Numbered from the stretch's first letter, positions 45,272 through 55,634 are shown. The stretch is DNA of 64,000 bases from Helicobacter hepaticus ATCC 51449 (GCF_000007905.1 NC_004917.1:620001-684000), one strand, 5' to 3'. Numbers and translations: made by a program. The notes: generated by a model from the letters alone, not told the origin.

Positions 45272-46042
45272 ATGCGAGAGGATAAAATAATTGAAAGCTA
45301 CACAGGGGTAACACCTCAAAGAAAAAAGAGTAAAATCCCTGCCAAACTTGATTTTTGGCAAAGTGCAACAGGCCTATTCTTAGGGTTGTTTATGTTGGCA
45401 CATTTACTTTTTGTATCAAGTATCTTAATCAGCAAAGAAGCGATGTATAAAGTTACAAAATTCTTTGAGGGCAGTATGATTTTTGGTGAGGCAGGCGAGC
45501 CACGTCTTGTTTCTGTTATTGTGGCTATTGTCATTATTGCTCTTGTAGTGCATGCGTTTTTGGCGTTGAGAAAATTCCCGATTAACTACAAACAATTTCT
45601 CGCCTTACGTGTTCATAAAGATTTAATGAAGCACGGGGATACAAGTTATTGGGCAATTCAAGCAGCGACAGGCTTTGCTATTTTCTTTTTGGCAATGCCA
45701 CACGTATTCATAATGCTTACACAACCTGAAAATATCGGTCCAAGTGCAAGTTCATATAGATTCTATCACCAAGATTTCTATTTGCTTTATGCACTTTTAC
45801 TTTTTGCTGTTGAATTTCACGGCTCTATTGGACTTTATCGGCTTTGTATTAAATGGGGCTGGTTTGAAGGGCTTGGAATCAAAGCATTACGTGCTATTAA
45901 GCTAGCTCTCACAGCATTCTGCCTTATACTTGGTATTGCTTCATATGTGGCGTATATGCAAATTGGACACGGACTAGATAGTAGCTACAGTATTCAGGAA
46001 TATAGAATAATCGATGAGCACACACAAGGGAAAGGAGAGTAA
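45272..46042 (+). CDS. frdC: Fumarate reductase cytochrome b subunit
   Basis: The di-haem membrane anchor (256 residues) of quinol:fumarate reductase, Wolinella/Helicobacter type. Five hydrophobic segments are visible (about 30-52, 75-97, 125-145, 168-188, 210-232). Histidines suitable as haem ligands lie in them (FMLAHLLF, VVHAFLAL, MPHVFIM, VEFHGSIGLYR). It is first in the order C-A-B, which is specific to this lineage. SD AGGAGG is optimal. Confidence 0.95.
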   Translation: MREDKIIESYTGVTPQRKKSKIPAKLDFWQSATGLFLGLFMLAHLLFVSSILISKEAMYKVTKFFEGSMIFGEAGEPRLVSVIVAIVIIALVVHAFLALRKFPINYKQFLALRVHKDLMKHGDTSYWAIQAATGFAIFFLAMPHVFIMLTQPENIGPSASSYRFYHQDFYLLYALLLFAVEFHGSIGLYRLCIKWGWFEGLGIKALRAIKLALTAFCLILGIASYVAYMQIGHGLDSSYSIQEYRIIDEHTQGKGE

Positions 46043-48019
46043 ATGAAAGTAGTATATTCAGATGCACTGATTATTGGCGGTGGTTTAGCAGGACTTCGTG
46101 CTTCTATTGCAGCAAAACAGGCAGGGCTTAACACCATTGTGCTTTCTCTTGTGCCAGTCAAAAGAAGCCATTCAGCGGCTGCTCAAGGTGGTATGCAAGC
46201 AAGTCTAGGTAATTCTGTAAAAAGTGATGGTGATAATGAAGATCTACACTTTGCAGACACGGTAAAAGGAAGTGATTGGGGTTGTGATCAAAATGTAGCA
46301 AGAATGTTTGTTACTACCGCACCAAAAGCAATTCGCCAACTAGCAGGTTTTGGGGTGCCTTGGACAAGAATCCAAAAAGGCGACCGCCCTGCAGTTATTA
46401 ACGGCGAAAAAGTAACAATTACAGAAGATGATTTTAGACACGGTTATATTCATTCACGCGATTTTGGTGGAACAAAAAAATGGCGAACTTGTTATACCGC
46501 CGATGCTACTGGACATACAATGCTTTATGCAGTAGCAAACGAAGCTTACAAACTCGGTGTAGATATTCAAGATAGGAAAGAGGCTATCTCTCTTATCCAT
46601 CAAGATGGGAGATGTTATGGAGCCGTAGTGCGTGATTTGGTAACAGGAGAACTTATAGCTTATGTATCTAAAGGCACTTTACTCGCTACAGGAGGCTATG
46701 GTAGAGTATATCGCAACACTACAAATGCCGTTATCTGTGAAGGAACAGGTGCAGCTATTGCAATGGAAACAGGCGTAGCAAAACTTGGGAATATGGAAGC
46801 TGTGCAGTTTCACCCTACTCCGATTGTGCCAAGTGGAATCCTCCTTACAGAAGGTTGTCGTGGCGATGGTGGTGTTCTACGTGATGTTGATGGCTACCGC
46901 TTTATGCCTGATTATGAGCCAGAGAAAAAAGAACTTGCAAGTCGTGATGTTGTCTCAAGAAGAATGCTTGAACATATCCGCAATGGTAAAGGCGTAAAAT
47001 CTCCTTATGGCGACCACTTATGGCTTGATATCTCTATCTTAGGACGTGCTCACGTAGAGAGAAACTTGCGTGATGTGCAAGATATTTGTAAAACATTTGC
47101 AGGAATTGACCCTGCAACACCGGGTGTTTGGGCTCCCGTGCGACCAATGCAGCACTACTCTATGGGCGGTATCCGTACAGATTATAGAGGAGAAACTTAC
47201 CTTAAAGGGCTATTTGCTGCTGGTGAAGTAGCTTGTTGGGACCTACACGGATTCAATCGTCTTGGCGGAAACTCTGTAAGCGAAGCTGTAGTAGCTGGTA
47301 TGATTATTGGAGAATACTTTACAGAATACTGCCAAGGAGCAAACCTTGATGTCCAAACAACCTTGCTTGAAAAATTTGTCAAAAAAGAAGAAGAATATCT
47401 CGCTTCATTGCTTAATAGCACAGGAAATGAAGATGTCTATGTGCTTAAAAATGCTATGAAAGACATTATGGATAATGATGTGGGAATCTTCCGTGATGGC
47501 AAAAGTTTGCAAGAGGCTGTGAATAAACTTGAAGATCTCTATAAACGCAGTAAGAATGTTCGTGTGCAAAACAAAAAACTTCATAACAATCCCGAGCTTG
47601 AAGATGCTTACCGCACACCAAAAATGCTTAAAATTGCATTATGTGTTGCAAAAGGTGCACTTGATAGAACAGAATCTCGTGGTGCACATACACGCGAAGA
47701 TTATCCAAAACGTGATGATGCGAATTGGTTAAAACGTACACTTACAAGCTGGGAAGACCCAAATCAAACATTACCAACGGTTACTTATGAAGATTTGGAT
47801 ATTATGAAAATGGAAATTGCACCCGGCTTCCGTGGCTATGGCGCAAAAGGTATGATTATTGAACATCCAAATAGTGCTATTCGCCAAGCTGAGATTGAGA
47901 AAATTACACAAGAGATTCAAGCAAAGGGCGGTGATAGATATGCCTTGCAAGAAGCCTTGATGCCTTTCAATCTCCAACCACAATTTAAAGCAAGAAACCA
48001 ACGACTAGGAGATAAGTAA
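46043..48019 (+). CDS. frdA: Fumarate reductase flavoprotein subunit
   Basis: Catalytic subunit, 658 residues, reducing fumarate to succinate. FAD motif [10 protein letters not shown] (12-21). His43 in [12 protein letters not shown] is the expected covalent FAD attachment. The active-site stretch [17 protein letters not shown] and [10 protein letters not shown] are present. FrdA is essential for colonisation in H. pylori. Starts one base after frdC; the stop overlaps frdB. Confidence 0.97.
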   Translation: MKVVYSDALIIGGGLAGLRASIAAKQAGLNTIVLSLVPVKRSHSAAAQGGMQASLGNSVKSDGDNEDLHFADTVKGSDWGCDQNVARMFVTTAPKAIRQLAGFGVPWTRIQKGDRPAVINGEKVTITEDDFRHGYIHSRDFGGTKKWRTCYTADATGHTMLYAVANEAYKLGVDIQDRKEAISLIHQDGRCYGAVVRDLVTGELIAYVSKGTLLATGGYGRVYRNTTNAVICEGTGAAIAMETGVAKLGNMEAVQFHPTPIVPSGILLTEGCRGDGGVLRDVDGYRFMPDYEPEKKELASRDVVSRRMLEHIRNGKGVKSPYGDHLWLDISILGRAHVERNLRDVQDICKTFAGIDPATPGVWAPVRPMQHYSMGGIRTDYRGETYLKGLFAAGEVACWDLHGFNRLGGNSVSEAVVAGMIIGEYFTEYCQGANLDVQTTLLEKFVKKEEEYLASLLNSTGNEDVYVLKNAMKDIMDNDVGIFRDGKSLQEAVNKLEDLYKRSKNVRVQNKKLHNNPELEDAYRTPKMLKIALCVAKGALDRTESRGAHTREDYPKRDDANWLKRTLTSWEDPNQTLPTVTYEDLDIMKMEIAPGFRGYGAKGMIIEHPNSAIRQAEIEKITQEIQAKGGDRYALQEALMPFNLQPQFKARNQRLGDK

Positions 48020-48762
48020 TGAGTGCAACACAACAAAAAGGAAGAACACTAACTATTCGAGCATTAAAGTTTGACCCACAAAGTGCAGTGTCGAAACCAC
48101 ATTTTCGTGAGTATCAGGTTGAAGAAGCTCATTCAATGACAGTTTTTATTGCATTGGGTATGATTAGAGAGCAACAAGACCCTGATTTAAGCTTTGATTT
48201 TGTATGTCGTGCTGGTATCTGCGGAAGCTGTGCAATGATGATTAACGGACGTCCAAGACTTGCGTGTAAAACACTTACTCAAGACTTCCCTGATGGTGTC
48301 ATTACCCTTATGCCTCTCCCTGCATTTAAACTTATCAAAGATTTAAGCGTAAATACAGGCGAATGGTTTGCAGGTATGACAAAACGAGTAGAAAGCTGGA
48401 TACATACTCAACATCAGCCCGATATTTCTAAACTTGAAGTGCCTATTGAACCTGAAGTAGCTGATGAAGTTTTTGAACTTGATAGATGTATTGAGTGTGG
48501 CTGTTGTATTGCAAGCTGTGCAACAAAAGTTATGCGCGAAGATTTTGTTGGTGCAGCTGGAATGAATCGGATTGTGCGATTTATGATTGACCCGCACGAT
48601 GAGCGCACTGATGAGGATTATTATGAGCTTGTAGGTAACGATGATGGTGTATTTGGTTGTATGAGTCTTATTGCTTGCCACGATACTTGCCCAAAAGAAC
48701 TTCCTCTACAGAGCAAAATTGCTTATTTGCGCCGCAAAATGCTTAGTGTAGGTATGAAATAA
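48019..48762 (+). CDS. frdB: Fumarate reductase iron-sulfur subunit
   Basis: Electron wire of the complex, 247 residues. The N-terminal [2Fe-2S] ligands are in [21 protein letters not shown]. The C-terminal [4Fe-4S] and [3Fe-4S] ligands are in [11 protein letters not shown] and [17 protein letters not shown] overlaps the frdA TAA. It is followed by a strong hairpin. Confidence 0.96.
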   Translation: MSATQQKGRTLTIRALKFDPQSAVSKPHFREYQVEEAHSMTVFIALGMIREQQDPDLSFDFVCRAGICGSCAMMINGRPRLACKTLTQDFPDGVITLMPLPAFKLIKDLSVNTGEWFAGMTKRVESWIHTQHQPDISKLEVPIEPEVADEVFELDRCIECGCCIASCATKVMREDFVGAAGMNRIVRFMIDPHDERTDEDYYELVGNDDGVFGCMSLIACHDTCPKELPLQSKIAYLRRKMLSVGMK

Positions 48763-48771
48763 CACGATCTT

Positions 48772-48798
48772 TCTACCCTTTTACTTAAAAAGGGTAGA
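48772..48798 (+). terminator. Terminator of frdCAB
   Basis: A perfect 11-bp stem (TCTACCCTTTT with AAAAGGGTAGA) and 5-nt loop, 9 bp after the frdB stop. Only a short T-containing tail follows. The next gene begins 15 bp later, so partial read-through is possible. Confidence 0.65.
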
Positions 48799-48813
48799 TT
48801 CTAAAGAAACATA

Positions 48814-50376
48814 ATGCAATCTATTTATTCTGTCTTTTTTTCATCAACAAATATTGCTTTGCTTTGTCTTATATGTCTTTTTATCTTTGCTGGTTGTTCT
48901 TCTATTGTCGCTTCTACCAAAGACATTAAAGACCCACTTGCACTTCAATCAAATCCAACACCTGTTTTTGACCCTGTGCTCACTGCTATTGGTATGCCTT
49001 ATCAGAATAAACTTAAACAAAACCCAACTATTACGGGAGGAATGCTCGTAAGTGATGGGTTAGACGCATTTTTGCATCGCGCTTATCTCGCTCGTATGGC
49101 AGAAAAAAGCATTGTTTTACAAACTTATATTTATAAAAATGACCTCGCTTCACGTATTCTTATGCACGAGATTTGGCTTGCTGCACAAAGAGGGGTGATT
49201 GTTAAAATGCTCATTGATGATAATGGATTAGATTCTGATTTTTCAGATATTATTGCTCTTAATTCTCACCCAAATATTGAAGTAAAAATCTTCAACCCCT
49301 ATAAAAATCGCTCAAAAATCCTACGTTATCCAGAAATGGTGTTTGATTTTAATCGCATTAATCATCGTATGCACAATAAACTCTTTATTGTAGATGATAT
49401 TGCCCTTATCATTGGTGGACGAAATATCGCAGATAATTATTTTGACCAAAATCATCATATTAATTTTGTTGATACCGATGTGCTTTTTATTGGTAATGTA
49501 GCAATGGAGGGCAAAAAAAATTTTTATGAATATTGGAATTTTCATCGCTCTATTCCTGTTTCACTTCTTAAATTCAAAACGCCACTTAAAAAACTTAAAT
49601 CCTCTATGGAAAGTCTTAAAGCGAATCCTGAGTGGGCACATTATGAGGAAAAAATCAATACCCTTATTAAAAAATACAAAAACAAATCTTTTGAGGTATT
49701 TTGGGGCAACGCCGTGTTTATTGCTGATAAACCAGAAAAAATTCAAGACCCACAAGCGCCAAAACCCATTGCCAAAGCACTTGCAAAGATTCTCAACTTT
49801 ACATATAACAATCTTTATATTTCTGCCGCCTATTTTGTGCCAAGCAAAGAGGGTATAAAACGTTTTAAAACCTTGATTGCTTCGGGTGTGGATATTAATA
49901 TTCTTACAAATTCTCTTGCCTCTACGGATTCTCTTGTCGTATATAGTGCGTGGGAACGTTATCGTGGCACTCTTATTAAAGAGGGTGCAAATATATATGA
50001 ATATCAATATCAAGGTAGAGGTAAATCAAAGTTACGTGATAAAATATCAAAGTCCAAAGCTTCTTTGCATAGTAAAAGCATTGTATTTGATGATTCTATT
50101 ACTTGGATTGGGAGTTTTAATCTTGACCCACGTTCAACTCATCTCAATACTGAATGCGTTGTTATCTTTGATAATCCTAAATTTGCAAAAGTCTTTAAGG
50201 CTGATTTGATGACAGATATGGAAAGTGCGTGGCACGTATATAATAAAAATGGAAAAACGCTTTGGGAGGGAGATGATGAAAGCAAGACAGAGATTTTTAC
50301 CTATCCTCCTGATACAGGGATTTGGACAAGGATTCTAAAAACACTTGCAAAAATTCTCCCTGAAAGCCAAATTTAA
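48814..50376 (+). CDS. Phospholipase D-family lipoprotein (cardiolipin synthase-like)
   Basis: A 520-residue protein with an N-terminal hydrophobic segment and lipobox FAGC (Cys28). Two HKD motifs are intact: HNKLFIVDD followed by GGRNI, and HSKSIVFDDSITWIGSFNLDPRS. This is the ClsC/YmdC-like arrangement rather than a classic ClsA with two helices. H. pylori HP0190 occupies the same place after frdB. Reaction (cardiolipin synthesis or phospholipid hydrolysis) is not settled. No good SD precedes the ATG. Confidence 0.82.
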   Translation: MQSIYSVFFSSTNIALLCLICLFIFAGCSSIVASTKDIKDPLALQSNPTPVFDPVLTAIGMPYQNKLKQNPTITGGMLVSDGLDAFLHRAYLARMAEKSIVLQTYIYKNDLASRILMHEIWLAAQRGVIVKMLIDDNGLDSDFSDIIALNSHPNIEVKIFNPYKNRSKILRYPEMVFDFNRINHRMHNKLFIVDDIALIIGGRNIADNYFDQNHHINFVDTDVLFIGNVAMEGKKNFYEYWNFHRSIPVSLLKFKTPLKKLKSSMESLKANPEWAHYEEKINTLIKKYKNKSFEVFWGNAVFIADKPEKIQDPQAPKPIAKALAKILNFTYNNLYISAAYFVPSKEGIKRFKTLIASGVDINILTNSLASTDSLVVYSAWERYRGTLIKEGANIYEYQYQGRGKSKLRDKISKSKASLHSKSIVFDDSITWIGSFNLDPRSTHLNTECVVIFDNPKFAKVFKADLMTDMESAWHVYNKNGKTLWEGDDESKTEIFTYPPDTGIWTRILKTLAKILPESQI

Positions 50377-50393
50377 AATCTCTGCATCTGCAA

Positions 50394-50765
50394 TTAGGGC
50401 GCCAATCCGTTACTGAAACTTTTAAGACTTTTTTGAAAAACATTCTCTCCTGTATTAATAGGTGAGGTAGAAAGCTGCGTATGACACTGAATACAAGCAT
50501 CAATAACACTATGTTCTTTAGCAAGTGCTGGAGATTGAATCTTCTTCACATCGTGGCACAAAAAACAATCCTCTCCACAGCCACCCATATCAATTTGTGC
50601 CATTTTTTCATCAGTATGGCAAGTCTTACATTCAAGCATAGGACGATGTCTTATATCATTTTTATAATCAAGATTCTGATGGCACGATTTACAATCTCCT
50701 GTGCAGCCCCATATATCTAATATTATAATACTCACTGCCCATAGCACTCTCTTAAGCAATCTCAT
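50394..50765 (-). CDS. Small exported tetrahaem cytochrome c-like protein
   Basis: A 123-residue protein with four CxxCH haem-binding motifs (CKSCH, CKTCH, CFLCH, CIQCH) in about 75 residues after an N-terminal hydrophobic segment. The segment ends in IWGC, so lipidation is possible. It should be a periplasmic multihaem electron carrier; partner unknown. I prefer ATG 50765, one base after the ThiS-like stop, with GGTGG upstream; a TTG at 50783 is in frame but overlaps that gene. Not recognised as a named family member. Confidence 0.7.
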   Translation of the reverse strand: MRLLKRVLWAVSIIILDIWGCTGDCKSCHQNLDYKNDIRHRPMLECKTCHTDEKMAQIDMGGCGEDCFLCHDVKKIQSPALAKEHSVIDACIQCHTQLSTSPINTGENVFQKSLKSFSNGLAP

Positions 50766-50766
50766 T

Positions 50767-50973
50767 TTATCCACCACCAACAAAATCTAAAATCTCCACT
50801 TCATCACCATTTTGTAATATATAGCTTTCCCATAAAGGCTTTTTTACAACCTGTGTATTAACTGCAATCGCCATTGCCTTATGGGTAATATTCAACTTTT
50901 TTATAAGCGATAGAATCGTTACTTGCTCATCTATCTCATAGTCCTTGCCATTCAATAATATATGCCCACTCAT
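50767..50973 (-). CDS. thiS: ThiS-family sulfur-carrier protein
   Basis: A 68-residue ubiquitin-like protein: LLNGKDYEIDEQVTILSLIKKLNI at the start, AIAVNTQVVKKPLWESYILQNGDEVEILDFVGGG at the end. The terminal Gly-Gly is the thiocarboxylate site used in thiazole synthesis. An extra Gly follows, so the end is GGG. No thiG, thiF or other thiamine gene is adjacent. It overlaps the glmU stop by one base and is cotranscribed with it and with the cytochrome. Confidence 0.85.
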   Translation of the reverse strand: MSGHILLNGKDYEIDEQVTILSLIKKLNITHKAMAIAVNTQVVKKPLWESYILQNGDEVEILDFVGGG

Positions 50974-52337
50974 TACTGCTCCTTTTTCTCTTCATTTTTG
51001 TCAGAAAAAAATTTAAAAAACCCATCTTTAATATTTTGTTGTGCAACACGTGAAAGTGCTAAATCTCCATATTCAATGTCTTTTGTAATAGTGCTTCCTG
51101 CACCTATAAGCACATTTGATTCTATGTTTAAAGGTGCGATGAGTTGCACATCACTTCCTACAAACACACTTTTGCCAATAGTCGTCTTATGTTTTGCCTT
51201 ACCATCGTAATTACAAGTAATCACTCCCGCACCAATATTGCTTCCCTCATCTATTTCGCAATCTCCAAGATAACTCAAATGACCCACTTTCACACCGCGC
51301 AAGGTGCTTGATTTTGTTTCAACAAAATTGCCAATATGAGTATTTTTGATATGACTCTTAGGACGGATATGCGCCAAAGGTCCTACATCACTTGATTCTA
51401 TAATGCTCTGTTCAATCACACTATGCGCTTTAATGTGAGAATCACTAATATGAGAATCCCCTAATATCTGCACACCCTGCTCTATAATGCACTCCCCACT
51501 AAAAGTAACATTAGATTCTAGATAAATAGTATGAGGCAAGTTCATAATCACACCCTGCTCCATTGCCTTCTCACGCAATCTTTGAAGCATAATCTCTTGA
51601 GCACAGGCAAGCTGAATCTTAGAGTTCACCCCCATAAATTCCTCTTCTTTTACCTCCAATGCAGCTATTTCTATGCCATTTTCTTTTGCATAAAAAACTA
51701 CATCGGTAAGATAAAATTCTTGCTGATTATTGGCATTTCCCACTTGAGGCAAGTAAAGATCAAGGATTGATTTGTGGATTTTATAAACACCTGCATTTAC
51801 ATCTTTTATCAAAAGCTCGGATTCTTTTGCATCTTTTTGCTCAATAATTCTTTGCACTACGCCAGATTCCATCACTACACGTCCATAGCCATCTGGATTT
51901 TGAAGATGCAAGACACTCATTACAATTTGTGCTTTGTTTTGGCATAAAGACTTGAGAGTTTGTGAACACACTAAAGGCATATCACCATTAAGAATAAGAA
52001 TCTCATCATATTGATAACAAAAAGGCTTTTTAGCGTTTGCACCTGCATTTTGTCCTTGCATTAGCGCACCACCTGTCCCGGGATAATGAGCGTGGTCTTG
52101 GAGATGAAAATGCAATGCCCCATCAGCATAAGCCTGTTTATATGCACAAAGTAAGCGCTCTTTGATTACATTTTCTTGATGAAAAAGCACAATATGCACA
52201 TCATCACTTATTTTTAATGCCTCATCAATGGAGTAAAACAACATTTCTTTGCCACAAATTTTATGTAATACTTTAGGAATATGCGATTTCATACGCGTCC
52301 CTGCTCCTGCGGCTAAAATCACCACTGATACATTCAT
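50973..52337 (-). CDS. glmU: Bifunctional GlmU (UDP-GlcNAc synthesis)
   Basis: Makes UDP-N-acetylglucosamine for peptidoglycan and LPS. 454 residues. N-terminal uridyltransferase: LAAGAGTRMKSHIPKVLH (residues 8-25). The C-terminal left-handed beta helix, with hexapeptide repeats from about 250 onward, holds the acetyltransferase (GDCEIDEGSNIGAGVITCNYDGKAKHKT). SD AAGGAG. Divergent from fliP across 98 bp, as in H. pylori. Confidence 0.95.
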   Translation of the reverse strand: MNVSVVILAAGAGTRMKSHIPKVLHKICGKEMLFYSIDEALKISDDVHIVLFHQENVIKERLLCAYKQAYADGALHFHLQDHAHYPGTGGALMQGQNAGANAKKPFCYQYDEILILNGDMPLVCSQTLKSLCQNKAQIVMSVLHLQNPDGYGRVVMESGVVQRIIEQKDAKESELLIKDVNAGVYKIHKSILDLYLPQVGNANNQQEFYLTDVVFYAKENGIEIAALEVKEEEFMGVNSKIQLACAQEIMLQRLREKAMEQGVIMNLPHTIYLESNVTFSGECIIEQGVQILGDSHISDSHIKAHSVIEQSIIESSDVGPLAHIRPKSHIKNTHIGNFVETKSSTLRGVKVGHLSYLGDCEIDEGSNIGAGVITCNYDGKAKHKTTIGKSVFVGSDVQLIAPLNIESNVLIGAGSTITKDIEYGDLALSRVAQQNIKDGFFKFFSDKNEEKKEQ

Positions 52338-52398
52338 AAATTACTCCTTCATTTATATTGAATTGGCTTAATTTATATAATTTTAACACACTAAATCC

Positions 52399-52404
52399 TA
52401 TAAT
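52399..52404 (+). promoter_or_regulatory. -10 element of fliP
   Basis: CCTATAATACG lies 32 bp upstream of the fliP TTG start. It looks like a housekeeping promoter; I see no sigma-54 or FliA-type motif in the 98-bp gap. Confidence 0.5.
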
Positions 52405-52435
52405 ACGCCCTTGAGTTTCAATTTTGGAGTGATTT

Positions 52436-53233
52436 TTGAAAAAAATATTTTGCCTGCTTAGTTTATGTATGCTTTTTACTTATGCAGAGCCAAAACTTGA
52501 GCCCGCACTTCCTGCACCCTCTAGCATTCCATCTGTGCCATCAATCCCTAATAACCCTATCTTACCATCAGTAGATCTCTCCCTTACTGCACCAAAAGAA
52601 CCAACCGAACTTGTTGCCACTCTCAATATCGTGCTTATCATCACGCTTCTTGTCATTGCTCCATCGCTTGTGCTTGTGATGACAAGCTTTACACGTATTG
52701 TCATTGTTTTTGCTTTTTTGCGCACTGCACTTGGCACACAGCAATCTCCCCCAACACAAGTGCTTGTTAGCCTTGCTCTAATTTTGACATTTTTTATTAT
52801 GGAACCTGTGGCAACCAAAAGCTATGAAGTGGGTATTAAACCTTATGCAGAAAAAAAAATCTCCTATGATGAAGCCTTTGAAAGAGCGATTGTACCTTTT
52901 AAAGATTTTATGATTAAAAACACGCGTGAAAAAGATTTGGCTCTTTTTTTTAGAATCCGCCAACTTGAAAACCCTCAAAGTGTTAATGATGTGCCCTTAA
53001 CAGTGTTGCTTCCAGCATTTATGATTAGTGAGCTTAAAACTGCATTTTGGATTGGTTTTTTGCTTTATCTGCCTTTTTTAGTTATTGATATGGTTATTAG
53101 CTCGGTGCTTATGGCAATGGGTATGATGATGTTGCCACCTGTAATGATTTCGTTGCCTTTTAAGATTCTTGTTTTTATACTTGTTGATGGTTGGAATCTC
53201 CTCATAGGTAACCTTGTGCAAGGCTTTAAGTAG
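52436..53233 (+). CDS. fliP: Flagellar export apparatus protein FliP
   Basis: A core membrane protein of the flagellar type III export gate, 265 residues. Signal peptide first (MKKIFCLLSLCMLFTYA), a Pro/Ser-rich stretch, then the family hallmarks VMTSFTRIVIVFAFLRTALGTQQSPP and FLLYLPFLVIDMVISSVLMAMGMMMLPP. Start is TTG 52436 with GGAG six bases before. The frame is intact; H. pylori strain 26695 has a frameshift here. Confidence 0.94.
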   Translation: MKKIFCLLSLCMLFTYAEPKLEPALPAPSSIPSVPSIPNNPILPSVDLSLTAPKEPTELVATLNIVLIITLLVIAPSLVLVMTSFTRIVIVFAFLRTALGTQQSPPTQVLVSLALILTFFIMEPVATKSYEVGIKPYAEKKISYDEAFERAIVPFKDFMIKNTREKDLALFFRIRQLENPQSVNDVPLTVLLPAFMISELKTAFWIGFLLYLPFLVIDMVISSVLMAMGMMMLPPVMISLPFKILVFILVDGWNLLIGNLVQGFK

Positions 53234-53244
53234 CTAGGTCTAGA

Positions 53245-54459
53245 ATGAATTGTGAGCATTTTGGCATATGTGGAGGCTGCACAAATATACAAGATTATTC
53301 CACACAACTGCAGGCAAAACACAATCTTACTTTGCAAGAATTTCAATCTTTTCTTGATACAAAAAGCAAAAATTTTCAATATCCCACCAATCCCTTAGCT
53401 ATAGAAGTATTTGCTTCACCGCAAGAGGGGTTTAGAGCTCGTGCAGAGTTTAGATTCTCTCACGTTTTCCAGAATAAAAGTGGGCTTGATTTTGCTATGA
53501 ATGCATTTGGTTATAATCACCGTGTGCCTATTAAAAAATGTCCTATTTTGCTCCCTACTTTACAGGACATTATGCCTCTTTTGCTGCACTATCTCAATAC
53601 ATACGACTTACTTAATCATAAACTTTATGCGTGCAATCTCCTCTCCTCCTTACAAAATGAAATTATCATCACCCTCATTTATCACAAATCCCTAGATTCT
53701 CATTGGGAATCTCTTGCGTTAAAAATACAAAAAGAGCTTGAATATACTCTTAATACGAATATTCACATTATCGGACGCAGTAAAAATCACAAACATATCC
53801 TCTCAAATGATATTATTTGTGAGCATCTCACACTTTTTGCCAACACTCCAAAAGAACGCACTTATACATTTTTCAAACAAGAATCCCGATTTTGCCAACC
53901 TAATCCATTTATCAACACTCAAATGCTTGAATTTATTGTCTCCGCACTCTCATCAATCTATACCCCACAAACTCCTTGTGATATGCTTGAACTCTATTGT
54001 GGTAGCGGTAACTTCACCATTCCACTTGCCTCAATATTCCGCCATATTTTTGCTACGGAAGTGGTAAAGTCTGCAATTACACTTTTACAAAAAAATATGG
54101 CTAAAAATAATATAGAAAATATTATACCTGCGCGACTTAACGCATTTGAAAGTATCCAAGCTCTGCGTAAAGAGCGCGTATTTTTTCGCCTTAAAAATAT
54201 TGATTTAGATGCTTTTGCGTTTGATTGTGTATTAATTGACCCACCTCGTAGCGGTGTAGGCGAAGAAGAAGTGTTGTATTTTTTGCAAAACTTTAACACA
54301 ATTATATATGTCTCGTGCAATCCCCATACGCTACTAAACGATTTGCGCATTCTTTCTCAAAGCCATTATGTAATGCGATTTGGGCTTTTTGACCAATTCC
54401 CACATACATATCATAGAGAGTGCATAGTAATTTTGCGCAAATCCAATAAGATTCTATAA
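53245..54459 (+). CDS. TrmA/RlmD-family RNA (uracil-5-)-methyltransferase
   Basis: SAM-dependent methyltransferase of 404 residues forming 5-methyluridine in tRNA or rRNA. The C-terminal catalytic half has LELYCGSGNFTIPLA, IDPPRSGVGEEEV and the nucleophile Cys in YVSCNPHTL. The N-terminus has Cys3-x5-Cys9-x2-Cys12, and Cys99 follows (KKCPI). This matches the four-Cys [4Fe-4S] pattern of RlmD, not found in E. coli TrmA. Which position it methylates is uncertain. Confidence 0.8.
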   Translation: MNCEHFGICGGCTNIQDYSTQLQAKHNLTLQEFQSFLDTKSKNFQYPTNPLAIEVFASPQEGFRARAEFRFSHVFQNKSGLDFAMNAFGYNHRVPIKKCPILLPTLQDIMPLLLHYLNTYDLLNHKLYACNLLSSLQNEIIITLIYHKSLDSHWESLALKIQKELEYTLNTNIHIIGRSKNHKHILSNDIICEHLTLFANTPKERTYTFFKQESRFCQPNPFINTQMLEFIVSALSSIYTPQTPCDMLELYCGSGNFTIPLASIFRHIFATEVVKSAITLLQKNMAKNNIENIIPARLNAFESIQALRKERVFFRLKNIDLDAFAFDCVLIDPPRSGVGEEEVLYFLQNFNTIIYVSCNPHTLLNDLRILSQSHYVMRFGLFDQFPHTYHRECIVILRKSNKIL

Positions 54460-54461
54460 AA

Positions 54462-55634
54462 TTATTCCATCTTACGTAGCACTAAAATAAATGCAGGAAG
54501 TGCAAAAAGCGAAGCAAAAAGAGGATTAAAACTAACACCCAAAAATGGTGCAACAACGACTAAGCCACCAATTTGATTTGCCAATGCAATGCCTACATTA
54601 AAGGCTGCTTCATTGACACTTACTGAACTATCCATAGAATCTGGCGTGTATTTACGTGCCATATTCATTGCATTCACTTTGAGCGCTGGGATTGAGGCAA
54701 AAGATAAAAAACCCATAATCGCTAAATTAATCACAACAAACACTTGTGAATGGGCGCTCACACTCACAAGAGCGTAAAAAATAATTTGTAAAAAGAGCAC
54801 GATTTGTAAAGCGCGTCTTGAGCCTTTATTGTCTGCAAGCCTACCGCCAAAGAGATTCCCTAAAATTGCAAATATGCCATAAAGTAACAAAATATATACA
54901 ATGCTCGCCTCATTAAAATGGCTTTTTTGTGTGAGTAAATCTGTTACATAAGTATAAAGTACAAATGCCCCACCACAAGTGCATATCGTAATTGCATAGG
55001 CTTTAAGTAATGGAATATGTAAAAAAGCCTTAAAAAGTGCGTTTATATGCGTTTTGCAGCCTTGCAAATGGCTTGGCATAAAAGCAATTGCGCTAATAAA
55101 AGCAATAAGTGTGCAAAGGCAAATAAGCAAGAAAATAGATTTAAAGCCAAAAATCTGCCCAATAAATGTCCCCAAAGGAACGCCACTTACAAGTGCAATC
55201 GTCAATCCGGACACCATAAGGGCGAGATTGCGAGATTCTTTTTCCTTGGAAGAAACTTGAATAGCCGTAAGTGTAGCAATAACAAAAAACACTCCGTGTT
55301 GTGTGCCTGCGATAAATCGTGCAATCACATTGAGTATAAAATTATCACTGATATAAATCACAAAATTTGCCAAAGCAAACACACCAAGATTAAGCAAAAG
55401 CTGCAATTTACGATTAAATCCACTTAGAGGAATGCTTAAAAGTGGTGCGCCAATTACTACACCCACTGCATACATAGTCGTAAGCAATCCTGCCTGATTA
55501 GAATCTACACCAAAATATGCCTTTACATCTTGTAAAACACCTGCAATAATAAATTCTGTAACTCCCATACAAAAAGAGCTAAGAGCCAAAACTAAAATCG
55601 TTTTGCTTGTTGCATTCAAAGCAAATTTGTTCAT
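54462..55634 (-). CDS. Major facilitator superfamily sugar/drug exporter
   Basis: A 390-residue inner-membrane transporter with about twelve hydrophobic segments, of the SotB/AraJ-like DHA1 group: SSFCMGVTEFIIAGVLQDVKAYFGV at the start and RFIAGTQHGVFFVIATLTAI near residue 110. Such proteins export sugars, chloramphenicol or other small molecules by proton antiport; the substrate cannot be inferred. Its stop lies 2 bp from the convergent methyltransferase stop. Confidence 0.85.
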   Translation of the reverse strand: MNKFALNATSKTILVLALSSFCMGVTEFIIAGVLQDVKAYFGVDSNQAGLLTTMYAVGVVIGAPLLSIPLSGFNRKLQLLLNLGVFALANFVIYISDNFILNVIARFIAGTQHGVFFVIATLTAIQVSSKEKESRNLALMVSGLTIALVSGVPLGTFIGQIFGFKSIFLLICLCTLIAFISAIAFMPSHLQGCKTHINALFKAFLHIPLLKAYAITICTCGGAFVLYTYVTDLLTQKSHFNEASIVYILLLYGIFAILGNLFGGRLADNKGSRRALQIVLFLQIIFYALVSVSAHSQVFVVINLAIMGFLSFASIPALKVNAMNMARKYTPDSMDSSVSVNEAAFNVGIALANQIGGLVVVAPFLGVSFNPLFASLFALPAFILVLRKME

